Source of the DNA: Hyphomicrobiaceae bacterium
GTDB taxonomy: Bacteria > Pseudomonadota > Alphaproteobacteria > Rhizobiales > Hyphomicrobiaceae
Assembly (NCBI GenBank): GCA_020442165.1
Contig: JAGRKV010000083.1
Location: forward strand, 1-48,762
Reading direction: 5' to 3'
Length of the DNA: 48,762 nucleotides
Shown here one piece after another: positions 1-8,880 of the stretch; the first letter of the stretch is position 1; every line of letters begins with the position of its first letter. A program made the position numbers and the translations under genes. Below the pieces are notes generated by a model. The model searched no databases, was not told the origin of the DNA, and worked only from the letters and a program-made list of their open reading frames with translations.

Positions 1-1606
<1,606 letters not shown>

Positions 1607-1610
<4 letters not shown>

Positions 1611-2104
1611 GACGTTGCTCCCTTTCGCGCGGATGGGTGGGCCCGTGCCGACGCTAATTTCAGTTGTTTGGATTTCGATTTGGAATGTTGGCCCGCTGCC
1701 TCGATTGTCTTGGCTGACCGTGATTTAGGTGCCGGTGCGGACGGGGTGAGCTGCAGTTCCCGGCGCATGCGCTGGGACAAACCGGCGACGATAAGGGTGT
1801 GGCTGGCGCGCAGGTAGTCCTTCAGGCCGGCGTCGTCGAGTTCTTCGGCGGAGGTGCGCTGGATCCATTTCATGCCGCGTGAGGCGAGGTAGGGCGCGGG
1901 GCGGCAGCCAGGCATCTCCGCCAGCATTTCGTAGCTCATCGGCGAACACTTGAAGGTGACGCTGAGAGAGTTGCCATCGTTGCTTTCGCGCGCGATGGCG
2001 AAAACCTTGCCGCCGACCTTCCATACGTGCGCGCCTTCCCACTGCACGACGTGCGTCGTTGAAGGGAGCGACCGGCAGAAGCGGTTGTAATCATCGAGCG
2101 TCAA
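1607..2104 (-). CDS. MmcQ/YjbR family (DUF419) DNA-binding-like protein
   Basis: A 165-residue protein. Residues 1-115 match the MmcQ/YjbR fold: an N-terminal DDYNRFCRSLP segment, then VVQWEGAHVWKVGGKVFAIA, LSVTFKCSP, a GMKWIQR strand-turn and a DYLRASHTLIVAGLS helix. The family has a double-wing fold suggested to bind DNA, but its cellular role is not established. The last 45 residues are a low-complexity Lys/Ser/Ala tail not needed for the fold. The start is a TTG at 2104 with a GGGAGG seven bases upstream; no nearer ATG fits. It lies 22 bases after the membrane-protein gene and overlaps thiC by four bases, so it is inside the riboswitch-controlled operon. A link to thiamine is inferred from position only. 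Confidence 0.85.
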
Positions 2105-2126
2105 GATCTTCGCCTCCCTGCCTCAG

Positions 2127-2525
2127 TCACCGATAGGCTTTGTAGGATAGGAAGGCGCCGAGTGCGGTCATGACGCTGGCGGCTACGAGGATGATGGTAG
2201 GGTCGGTCGCCAACCTTTCAGCGATGGGGATGGCCAACTGCGGCATCCACATGCGCACGAGGCCGCCGAGAATTGCGAGCCAGCCGAAGATGGTGACGAT
2301 AACCGTCCAGTCATTGCTCCAGTGATTGTGGACACGAACGATGGCGATGCCGGCGATGAGCGCCAACAGGCCGGCGATGAAGATCAAGCCGAGATTGTGA
2401 GGCAGCTCCAACAGGAGCGCGGTGCGTAGCGTGTCATTGAGTATCAATGCCGGACCCATGGCGGCCAGTGCCGGACCCAGGAAACCGGCAATCAGCTTCG
2501 ATGTCTGCTGTTGATCCATGCGCAT
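2127..2525 (-). CDS. Small four-helix membrane protein, first gene after the TPP riboswitch
   Basis: A 132-residue integral membrane protein with about four hydrophobic segments (roughly 11-30, 44-63, 71-91 and 107-127). Between helices 2 and 3 is the polar loop HNHWSNDWTVIVTIFGW. I recognise this as a conserved feature of a family of small uncharacterised bacterial membrane proteins. The start is set at the ATG at 2525 (a second in-frame ATG is at 2519). The longer reading frame from 2630 starts inside the riboswitch and is not used. As the first gene after a TPP riboswitch it could affect transport of thiamine or a precursor, but it resembles no thiamine transporter I know and could be a bystander inserted between the riboswitch and thiC. 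Confidence 0.8.
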   Translation of the reverse strand: MRMDQQQTSKLIAGFLGPALAAMGPALILNDTLRTALLLELPHNLGLIFIAGLLALIAGIAIVRVHNHWSNDWTVIVTIFGWLAILGGLVRMWMPQLAIPIAERLATDPTIILVAASVMTALGAFLSYKAYR

Positions 2526-2540
2526 CCAACGGTCTTCGAG

Positions 2541-2571
2541 CCGGCGTTGCGGCAAGCGGATAGAACGCCGG
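2541..2571 (-). promoter_or_regulatory. Hairpin between TPP aptamer and first start codon (possible expression platform)
   Basis: An 8-bp perfect stem (CCGGCGTT with AACGCCGG) around a 15-base loop lies between the 3' end of the aptamer and the start codon at 2525. No U-run follows it, so it does not look like an intrinsic terminator. It could take part in masking or exposing the ribosome binding region, which is typical for Gram-negative TPP switches. The assignment is inferred from position. Confidence 0.4.
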
Positions 2572-2607
2572 GCTGTGCAGCTGGGGGGTGTATGCGCCAA
2601 GAGGCAC

Positions 2608-2704
2608 TGGTTCCGTCCCTCCGCCGGCATGACCCGGATCAGGTGCTAAGGGTGCTCGAACCGCTTCTAGCTCGATCTCAGCCGGTGCGCCGGCGCCCCT
2701 CGGT
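2608..2704 (-). promoter_or_regulatory. TPP riboswitch (THI element)
   Basis: Read on the minus strand, the sequence contains the hallmark THI-box elements in order: GAGGGGCGCC, then GGCTGAGATCGAG, ACCCTTAGCACCTGATCCGG, GTCATGCCGGCG and GAGGGACGGAACC. The order and spacing match the pyrimidine- and pyrophosphate-sensing arms of the TPP aptamer. It points towards the membrane protein-MmcQ/YjbR-thiC operon, whose first start codon is about 85 bases downstream. Binding of thiamine pyrophosphate should lower expression of all three genes. Confidence 0.95.
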
Positions 2705-2709
2705 GCGGT

Positions 2710-3069
2710 CAATGTGAGCTTTCGTGCTCGGGATTGCAAGTGTCCTGCGATGTGCATGCGGTGCTTCGCAGGTCCATATTCGCTGCCCGAGCATGCGTCG
2801 GTTTTCCTGACGCGCGCGACCGGTGCTGGCTGACGACGGGTCATCTATTAGGGCGTCGCTTTCACCGCGAGCAGGGAGGCAGTGGGGGAGACGGCGCCAG
2901 GTAGGCATGGGCTAGCGGTGCGGCTGGCATATCCAGGCGCAGGTGGAGGAGGCCCGTTCCGGTGCGCCACAACTTATGGGTGCAATATACAATCAAAAGT
3001 AGTGTTTTGATAACCATTGGGTGGAATAGTTGCTGGACGGATGGTTTGATTCAATCTCGGGTATGAAAC
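2710..3069. other. Divergent intergenic region between the thi operon and the SCPU cassette
   Basis: About 360 bases with no convincing coding region. It must hold the promoter of the riboswitch operon (minus) and that of the SCPU-like operon (plus). The last 120 bases, about 2980-3069, are AT-richer than the surroundings. They contain TTGATA at 3007-3012, a possible -35 element, without a convincing -10 at standard spacing. Confidence 0.5.
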
Positions 3070-3546
3070 ATGCGCATAGCCGCAGCTCTACTTCTTATGA
3101 TGACCGCCAGCTCCGCGTTGTCGTCGCCCACTGATGCTGCAACAACCAGTGTGCCGTTCACTTCGACGGTACTTTCGACCTGCGTCCTCACCGTGGGCAC
3201 GCCAGGTGTCCTTGCGCCCAATTCGGACTACACGGTTCTGGATTCTCAGGAAGCCGGTGGCACATCGAGCATTGTCACAGTCACTTCGACAGGCGCCAGC
3301 TATTCGGTTTCAACCGATGCCCCGTCCAGCTTCAACGTCGCGCCGACTGGCGGCAACGACAACCTCACCTTCGAGGCGTCCTATCAGGGCACGGGGGCGA
3401 CCACGATCGGGTCGACGCTTGGCACGGTCTCAACGCTTCTGGGCTTGGGTCTCACGACGGTTACGCTCGATTTGAAGGCGACGAAATCGACTGGTGTGTT
3501 TCCCCAGGGTGCCTATACGACCGAGGTCGTCGTGAGGTGCGAGTGA
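3070..3546 (+). CDS. Exported spore-coat-U-like (SCPU domain) protein
   Basis: A 158-residue protein with a signal peptide (hydrophobic stretch in residues 3-19, cleavage near residue 24). The mature part is rich in Thr, Ser, Val and Gly and resembles the SCPU/fimbrillin-like fold. The pattern TSTVLSTCVLTVGTPGVLAP near the start, alternating beta-strand sequence and the closing segment FPQGAYTTEVVVRCE are typical. Two cysteines (38 and 157) could form the disulfide linking the first and last strands. SCPU proteins are secreted pilus or adhesin subunits, often made with a chaperone and usher. It is the first of three overlapping or abutting genes, the others being chaperone-like and Cys-containing; no usher is present. 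The role in surface attachment is inferred. Confidence 0.85.
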   Translation: MRIAAALLLMMTASSALSSPTDAATTSVPFTSTVLSTCVLTVGTPGVLAPNSDYTVLDSQEAGGTSSIVTVTSTGASYSVSTDAPSSFNVAPTGGNDNLTFEASYQGTGATTIGSTLGTVSTLLGLGLTTVTLDLKATKSTGVFPQGAYTTEVVVRCE

Positions 3547-3962
3547 TGATCGTTATCAAAGGCTTTCAATTGCGAGCGGCGCAGCTTCTTGTCGTTTTAT
3601 TTTGGTTGTTTGGGAGCAGCGGAAGTGCGGTCGCGCAATCTCTGACGCCGATGCGCGGTGAACTCGTGAGTACGACCGACAGCTTCGCGTTGCGGCTCTT
3701 TGCTGGCAATCCCTATCACCACCGCATGCGTGTCGAGTTCAGAGTTTATGATGCCGATTTCGCGCCGGTGCGCGCTGATGTGCGGCCAGCGATCCGCATG
3801 CTCGGCGGCGGCGGCAAGGCTGGCGTGCTTGTCATCGTACCTTTCGAAGGCGCCCGGGAACGCCGCGTTCGTGTTTGTGTCGAAAGCATTCCCTTTCCCC
3901 AACAGACCACAAGAGTGCGGACACAGATATGCGGAAAGTTTCTGGCACGGCGTGTTGGCTAG
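3546..3962 (+). CDS. Exported beta-rich protein, possible pilus-chaperone-like partner of the SCPU protein
   Basis: A 138-residue protein starting at the ATG at 3546, which overlaps the preceding TGA as TGATG. A GAGG lies seven bases upstream, so this start is preferred over the GTG at 3537. Residues 1-31 form a signal peptide ending SAVAQ. The mature part reads as a single beta-sandwich: SFALRLFAGNPYHHRMRVEFRV, DADFAPVRADV, then a strand AGVLVIVPFEG followed by RRVRVCVES and a TQICGKF end. This resembles the first domain of fold-donor chaperones, or an Ig-like envelope protein, but is too short for a complete two-domain PapD-type chaperone. The C-terminal two cysteines may pair. Translation coupling to the SCPU gene suggests a shared role; the function itself is not recognised. 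Confidence 0.75.
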   Translation: MIVIKGFQLRAAQLLVVLFWLFGSSGSAVAQSLTPMRGELVSTTDSFALRLFAGNPYHHRMRVEFRVYDADFAPVRADVRPAIRMLGGGGKAGVLVIVPFEGARERRVRVCVESIPFPQQTTRVRTQICGKFLARRVG

Positions 3963-4480
3963 TGTTCGTGCTTGTTGCCCTGTCTTGGGCGGGCGCGTGT
4001 GAAGCGGCAGCGCAGACAACTTATTACAACGCCACCGCACAGCAGGGGATCTATCTTCCCCCAGTGCCGGCGCAGAACGGGTTTGATGAAGTGCGCGGTG
4101 CGGACGGGACATCCTGCCGCTCGAGCATGGGCAACAACGGCGCGTTCTTCGATGCTGGAGCGATTGCAAACGAAAGTCCGGACGGGGGAACGGCGGGCGG
4201 CATGGTTTATGGGCGCATTGTCGTTCCGCTTGGCGAACGCCCTCATCGCATTGATTGTTCACGGCTCTATGAGTTGGAAATCAAACGGCTACAGCACGAG
4301 CTGCAGATTGCACGCATGGGTGGGGGAATGGTGCAGAACAGCACGACTGCGGAAAACGCATCAACGCCATCCTGGCAGACGGAAGGCTGGACGACGAAGG
4401 CGCGGCGGGTCGATGGCTCAGAAATTGGCCTCAACGGAGAGACACCGACCGTGGGGCCGGGCGGGTCACGGCTGCGCTGA
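3929..4480 (+). CDS. Exported cysteine-containing protein of the SCPU cassette
   Basis: A 183-residue protein. The chosen ATG at 3929 begins a clear signal peptide (hydrophobic residues 9-22, end near AAAQ at 29) and overlaps the previous gene by 34 bases; upstream in-frame codons are unlikely to be used. The mature protein has TYYNATAQQGIYLPPVP, then DGTSCRSSMGNNGAFFDAG, a GMVYGRIVVPLGERP strand pair and DCSRLYELEIKRLQHELQIA, a short amphipathic helix. A disordered Thr/Ser/Gly tail follows. The two internal cysteines may form a disulfide. I do not recognise a named domain. Its overlap with the chaperone-like gene makes a shared envelope complex likely. Confidence 0.7.
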   Translation: MRKVSGTACWLVFVLVALSWAGACEAAAQTTYYNATAQQGIYLPPVPAQNGFDEVRGADGTSCRSSMGNNGAFFDAGAIANESPDGGTAGGMVYGRIVVPLGERPHRIDCSRLYELEIKRLQHELQIARMGGGMVQNSTTAENASTPSWQTEGWTTKARRVDGSEIGLNGETPTVGPGGSRLR

Positions 4481-4483
4481 TTG

Positions 4484-4870
4484 TCAGAGTTTTTCCAGCA
4501 CACGCTCCAAGCGGGCGCGCACGTCGGCGGCTATTGCATCCAGTTCGGCGTTGCCGACCATCGTCATGGCGCCAACGGGGTCCATGGCGGAGACTTCAAC
4601 GCGGCCATCCTTGTGCTCTTGAACGACGACGTTGCAGGGCAGCAGAACGCCAACCTGATTTTCTGCCGTAAGCGCCTTCAATGCGAGGGGAGGATTGCAG
4701 GCGCCAAGGATCTTGTATTTGGGGAAATCGACGTCGAGTTTCTTTTTCAAGGTTTCCTTGACGTCGATCTCGGTCAGGACGCCGAATCCTTCCGCCTTCA
4801 AGGCCTCGGTGGCCGCCGCCAGTGCTTCTTCATAGGTCTTGGTGACGGTCTTGGCGATGAAGTATTGCAT
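4484..4870 (-). CDS. DUF302 domain protein
   Basis: A 128-residue DUF302 protein. The family fold is seen in YFIAKTVTKTYEEALAAATE, EGFGVLTEIDVKETLKKKL, the YKILGACNPPLALKAL segment and the strand VGVLLPCNVVVQEH. DUF302 proteins are small cytoplasmic or periplasmic alpha/beta proteins of unknown function, often near redox or sulfur genes; no signal peptide is seen here. The start at 4870 is chosen because GGAGG lies seven bases upstream and homologous sequence begins there; a longer frame to 4921 lacks such a site. The gene converges on the SCPU cassette, with only three bases between stop codons. Confidence 0.88.
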   Translation of the reverse strand: MQYFIAKTVTKTYEEALAAATEALKAEGFGVLTEIDVKETLKKKLDVDFPKYKILGACNPPLALKALTAENQVGVLLPCNVVVQEHKDGRVEVSAMDPVGAMTMVGNAELDAIAADVRARLERVLEKL

Positions 4871-4971
4871 GGTGCGTCCTCCGGCGGGGCTGAATGCTTG
4901 TGCTTCAACCGGAATTGGCATCTTCGCCTGGCATTTTCAAGGTTCGACCGGCATCGCCCGTTGTCGCGGCC

Positions 4972-5559
4972 TCACCGGCTGGCCGCGATCACGCGTTCGT
5001 ATGCCTTGTGCGTGCGGGCTTCCGCCACCTTGTCCTTCATGTACCAGTGGAAGAAGTGATGGCTCAGATATAGCCCGTAAAGCTCAAAGACGAGTTGTTC
5101 GGTGTCGAGATCGGCACGGAACTGGCCGGCACGCTTGGCGTCGTCGATGGCCTGCTTGAGGATGTCGGACCAGCCATCCAGAGTCTCCTTGAGGCGCGTG
5201 CGCACAGGCTCGGCCAGTTCGCTTGAGCGCCGGCTTGCGTGGACGAATGGGCAGCCGCCCTTGAGCATCGGCGCCCTGCTCCAGGCGATCCAGCGCGCAA
5301 ACAGTGCCTTCAGTCGCGCCTCGCCGGCGGCCGCGTTGACCGAGGCGTTGATGACGTCGCGCAGGAAAAGGTTTGTGGCCTGCTCGAGTACGCCAAGCTG
5401 GAGGCTTTCGCGATCAGAGAAATAGTTGGATATGCCGCTGCGTGGCAGGTCGAGCTCGCGCGCGAGCGTGCCCATTGTCAGGGCTGTCAGGCCCTGGGTA
5501 CTGGCGATGCCGAGACCGTGGGTGAGGATGCGTTCGCGGATTGCGCTGGTTTCAGGCAT
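4972..5559 (-). CDS. TetR/AcrR family transcriptional regulator
   Basis: A 195-residue repressor-type regulator. The N-terminal helix-turn-helix is clear: RERILTHGLGIASTQGLTALTMGTLARELDLPRS, then GISNYFSDRESLQLGVLEQA (residues about 8-65). The rest is a helical ligand-binding and dimerisation domain with GGCPFVHASRRSSEL in the TetR_C style. The ATG at 5559 follows AGGGAA. DUF302 lies downstream on the same strand, about 100 bases away, so co-transcription is possible. Its targets cannot be read from the sequence; autoregulation and control of the adjacent genes are the default inference. Confidence 0.93.
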   Translation of the reverse strand: MPETSAIRERILTHGLGIASTQGLTALTMGTLARELDLPRSGISNYFSDRESLQLGVLEQATNLFLRDVINASVNAAAGEARLKALFARWIAWSRAPMLKGGCPFVHASRRSSELAEPVRTRLKETLDGWSDILKQAIDDAKRAGQFRADLDTEQLVFELYGLYLSHHFFHWYMKDKVAEARTHKAYERVIAASR

Positions 5560-5694
5560 AAAGACGTTCCCTCAGTGTCACTCTGGGCGACAGGTGTTCG
5601 TGGATGAAGACATGACTTGTGCGCCGGAGTTGGGAGAAACTGCGGCGGACCGATGGCAGCTGACTGGGATGTGATCTTGTGTGTCCGCGCCGCT

Positions 5695-5901
5695 TCAGTC
5701 GCTCTGCTGCTCGGCATCTTGATCGCAGAACGGGCAATCCAGGCTGGCACCGACCTTTGACTGGCGGCCTTCCGGCGTTAGTACCCAGGGGCGCTCCACC
5801 ATCGGTGGCTTGTGACGGACATGCTGTTCGTGGCCGCATTCAAGCATGGCCACGAAAAAGCCTTCGACGTCTTCGTAAAAGCCCGTGATGCGGCGCTTCA
5901 T
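5695..5901 (-). CDS. DUF3565 small zinc-ribbon-like protein
   Basis: A 68-residue protein matching DUF3565. It has the diagnostic CGHEQHVRHKPP segment, the RPWVLTPEGR turn and a C-terminal CPFC pair. The CGH..H..H plus CxxC arrangement suggests a bound metal, probably zinc. The family function is unknown; its members are usually short and cytoplasmic. Its ATG overlaps the stop of the upstream 580-residue gene as ATGA (5898-5901), so it is very likely translated from the same mRNA. Confidence 0.9.
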   Translation of the reverse strand: MKRRITGFYEDVEGFFVAMLECGHEQHVRHKPPMVERPWVLTPEGRQSKVGASLDCPFCDQDAEQQSD

Positions 5902-7640
5902 GCGGCGATCGCTGCTGCGGCATTGTCGATCCAGCGCTTGATGACCTCCAGGTCCGGCGCATCGCCATCACGCAGGACGCGCTGGCCTTCGGAAGTGCTG
6001 GCAAATTTCAATACATCAGCGGAAAGCCCCGTCGGATCTGCCGCGCCAATCGATTCGATGGAGCGATATCCGGCGCCGACCAGGATCTGGGCATGCGTGC
6101 CGCGCAAATCCGGTATGGCCATCACGAGGTGTGCCTGATCCTGCCAGTCGGCAATGGTGTCGGCTGTTATGTGACGCGCGCCGAGCGACTCCTCGGCCGC
6201 GAACGGGTCGGCATCGATCAAATCGGCGACGGTGCGAATGCCGATTGCGTAGAGGCGCGCGGCGGTCTTGGGTCCGATCGATGGTGCTGCCTCGACGTCA
6301 TCGTTCATTGAAAGATAAGTGCGCGGTCCGCGGCGTTTTTGCGTGGCTTCGAGGCGGGCTGGCTTGGTTGCGGGTGGTGCTTCGGCAACAGGCGGTGTTT
6401 CGGCGATGGGCGCGGATTTGAGCGGTGGTGCTGGCTGCTGCTCGCTGCTGATGCCGGTTGTCATGGACGGCTGCTCGAACGAAAGCATCGAGATGCGCTC
6501 GGTGAGCTTTTGCGGCGCGGATTGCTCGGTGAAGTTACTTTCTGCTCTTGCTTCCGGCGCGGGGATTGTGGTGATGGCCGGAGCCGGGGTGGGGATTGCC
6601 CGAGCGGCCTGCGGCTGCTCATCAATTCCCCCGGCATTGGCGGCAGGTGGGCGCGCTGGCGCACGCTGGAGCCCTACTGGTCTTGCATTTTCGGTGCGCT
6701 GCTGGCGCAGGGCAGTCAGCTTTTGCTCGCGTGGCGCGATCACTTCCTTGGCGTGCAGGTCGCGGACCATACGATCATCCTCGGGCAATGCGGCTTCAAC
6801 GCGCCCCGTTGCCATCAATTCATCGTACATGGCCTCGACGACGCGGCGGTCTTCCGCATTGGCAAGTTTCTTTTTTACCAACTTGAGCGGGATCTTGAGG
6901 GTGGCGAGCATGGTTTCGAGCGATAATGAAACGTCGGGAGCCTTGGCGCCTGATTCGTGGATTGCGCGTTCAAGCACGCGGGCGTAACCGTCGGCTGCAT
7001 AGATCATCAAGTCGCCAACCAGTTCGCGCGCAATCACGTCGAGGCCCGCGGGCGGATCGACGACGCCGACATTGATATCGTAATGCGCGATCAATCTCTC
7101 GTACTGGGCATTGGCCTTCTCGGCGCCTTCGCACACGAATGACTTGAGCCAATTTGGCCCGGTGGGTGCTGCGACGAACAGATCGGGATGGAGGGCCTCG
7201 GCTTCGCGCTTCAAGCCGTCATAGGCGCGGTTGATGCTCCATTCCACGGCGCGGTGGATGTTGTTTTCAGCTTCCGATTGCGCGGTGTGGAAGGGGTGGA
7301 TCGGGTCCGTGTAATAGTGGCTGAGAACGCCGGCACACCATGCGGCTTCAGGCCAGTTGCGATCACGCAGCGCGGTGACGAGGTGCGCGTACCAGCTCTC
7401 CACCTTTTCCGGCGCGCCGCCCCAGAACTTGTCGCGTACATGAAGGACATGGTTCTTGAAATCCTTGAACTGTTTGTCTGGTGCCTTGGAGCCGTCCAGA
7501 TAAAGTTCGACGTGCTTGAGGAAAAGGCGCTGCCAGGCATCGGCATCGTGCCGCGTCAGCCGCTGCAGTGAATCAAGCGCCAGCTTGTGGTGGCTGCCAT
7601 TTGCGTGCGTGGCGTAGATGACGCGGTAGAGTAGGCTCAT
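5898..7640 (-). CDS. Fused zinc-dependent phospholipase C-like and DUF4332 protein
   Basis: A 580-residue protein starting at the ATG at 7640 (GGAG upstream); the frame open to 7775 adds only unconserved residues. Residues 1-250 resemble the zinc-dependent phospholipase C/S1-P1 nuclease fold: THANGSHHKLAL near the start, and GVLSHYYTDPIHPFHT at 104-119, carrying the His/Asp ligands. There is no signal peptide, so secretion is not evident. Residues about 300-445 are a Pro/Ala-rich, probably disordered linker. Residues about 450-580 are a DUF4332 region, whose SIGPKTAARLYAIGIRTVADLI is a helix-hairpin-helix-like motif often associated with nucleic acids. The combination suggests a cytoplasmic metal-dependent hydrolase with a nucleic-acid-binding tail, but substrate and reaction are unknown. 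Confidence 0.82.
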   Translation of the reverse strand: MSLLYRVIYATHANGSHHKLALDSLQRLTRHDADAWQRLFLKHVELYLDGSKAPDKQFKDFKNHVLHVRDKFWGGAPEKVESWYAHLVTALRDRNWPEAAWCAGVLSHYYTDPIHPFHTAQSEAENNIHRAVEWSINRAYDGLKREAEALHPDLFVAAPTGPNWLKSFVCEGAEKANAQYERLIAHYDINVGVVDPPAGLDVIARELVGDLMIYAADGYARVLERAIHESGAKAPDVSLSLETMLATLKIPLKLVKKKLANAEDRRVVEAMYDELMATGRVEAALPEDDRMVRDLHAKEVIAPREQKLTALRQQRTENARPVGLQRAPARPPAANAGGIDEQPQAARAIPTPAPAITTIPAPEARAESNFTEQSAPQKLTERISMLSFEQPSMTTGISSEQQPAPPLKSAPIAETPPVAEAPPATKPARLEATQKRRGPRTYLSMNDDVEAAPSIGPKTAARLYAIGIRTVADLIDADPFAAEESLGARHITADTIADWQDQAHLVMAIPDLRGTHAQILVGAGYRSIESIGAADPTGLSADVLKFASTSEGQRVLRDGDAPDLEVIKRWIDNAAAAIAA

Positions 7641-7879
7641 CGCGCGGGTCTCCAGATTGAGTGCGCAGCACGCAACGAGGCCCGGTGCGGGGACCTGTGC
7701 CGCCAGTTGCTGCGAACGCTCCCGCGAGTCGCGGTCCAAGAGCAAACGGCAGAACGCGAAGTCTCGACATTTCAACAGTTTTTGCGCGATTTTGGGGCGG
7801 AGCGCATGGCTTCTGGGCAGCCATCTTCGATTCGGCTGGAAGCGGTGGCGCGATACCGATCGGGCTTGGGGGCGTTAGT

Positions 7880-8773
7880 TCAGATCTCGGCTTCCGCCAG
7901 GGCACTGAAGTGTTTCAGCAGCGTGCTCTCGTCGGTGCCGACGCTGCCCGAAAGCGCATCGGCCAGCATGTCGCGCGCAAAGGCCACGCACTCGCCGGAA
8001 ACGCCTATGCGTTCTGAGAATGCGACAGCGTCGGCTACATGCCGGCTCGTCGTATCCAGATCGTGTTCGCGCAACAGCGTTGCTGCCTCGCCCGTAAGCG
8101 ACCGGCATTCTGGTCCTGCGGCGATCGGGCCGTCGAAGACCCTGGCCAGCAGACCGGGGTCGATGCCAGCGTGACGGCCGATGAGCATGGCTTCGCTCAG
8201 TGCAATCAGCCTGGCGGCGCGGACGTAGCCACGAAGAGCAGCCAGTCCGGTTGCGCTTCCAGTCCCGCCGATGCGCGTGAAGGAGCCGAGTGCCTCAAGA
8301 GCCGGGCGGGCGCGTTCCACCAAGTCGTCAAAGCCGCCAACCAGCATTTCCATCGGGCAGCCATCGCTGGGATGTGCGTTGGCGCATGTCAGTGCGTCGA
8401 TGAGGCCGACGCCGCCGTGCCCGAGCTGGCCGGTGAGGCGCAGGACTTCCATATAAGGGCCGGTTCCGAAATGGATGATGACCGAGCCGGGCCGCAGTGC
8501 ATGCGCAAAACCAGGGCGGTCATCGTCACCGTAGGCGGCGTCGCGGAGAGCTGCGATATCGGGCAGTGCGGCCATGATGATTTCGCAGTCGTTGCCAAAA
8601 TCGGTGAGACTGGGGGCAATCTCGCTTGCAAGGCGGGCGACCGGAAAGGACCGGCGACGGTTGCCATCCAGGTCGTAAAGGCGGATGCGGTGGCCCTTGG
8701 CCACAAGACGGCTGGCGATGGCCGAGCCGAGTTCGCCCAGACCGATGACACCTATGGGCTGCGGCGTGTCCAT
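7880..8773 (-). CDS. Beta-hydroxyacid dehydrogenase-like NAD-binding protein lacking the usual catalytic lysine
   Basis: A 297-residue protein of the 3-hydroxyisobutyrate/6-phosphogluconate dehydrogenase superfamily. The N-terminal Rossmann motif is intact: IGVIGLGELGSAIASRLVAKGH, with LYDLDGNRR following. In family members the second domain has a GxGxxxKLxNN catalytic stretch. Here the same place reads GGTGSATGLAALRGYVRAARL, with Gly where the catalytic Lys is expected and no Asn pair. The substrate-binding DAPVSGG is also replaced by DALTCANAHPSDG. It may reduce an unusual substrate or be a binding protein. The start follows from the Rossmann motif. It is divergent from the DMT transporter gene, with 107 bases between them. 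Confidence 0.85.
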   Translation of the reverse strand: MDTPQPIGVIGLGELGSAIASRLVAKGHRIRLYDLDGNRRRSFPVARLASEIAPSLTDFGNDCEIIMAALPDIAALRDAAYGDDDRPGFAHALRPGSVIIHFGTGPYMEVLRLTGQLGHGGVGLIDALTCANAHPSDGCPMEMLVGGFDDLVERARPALEALGSFTRIGGTGSATGLAALRGYVRAARLIALSEAMLIGRHAGIDPGLLARVFDGPIAAGPECRSLTGEAATLLREHDLDTTSRHVADAVAFSERIGVSGECVAFARDMLADALSGSVGTDESTLLKHFSALAEAEI

Positions 8774-8880
8774 GTCTGGTCTCCAGGATCCTTTCTTTTA
8801 CGAGCCCCACTTTCCACCTTGTGGTCTGAACCGACAAGCCTCATCGGTGTCATTGGGTTTGATTTTGGAAAATTTCTTCA

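Noticed and set aside
2526..2630. Upstream extension of the first riboswitch-operon gene
   Set aside because: The extra codons come from the riboswitch aptamer and its downstream hairpin; the start at 2525 is more likely.
4481..5059. 192-codon plus-strand frame over DUF302
   Set aside because: Antisense to the recognised DUF302 protein.
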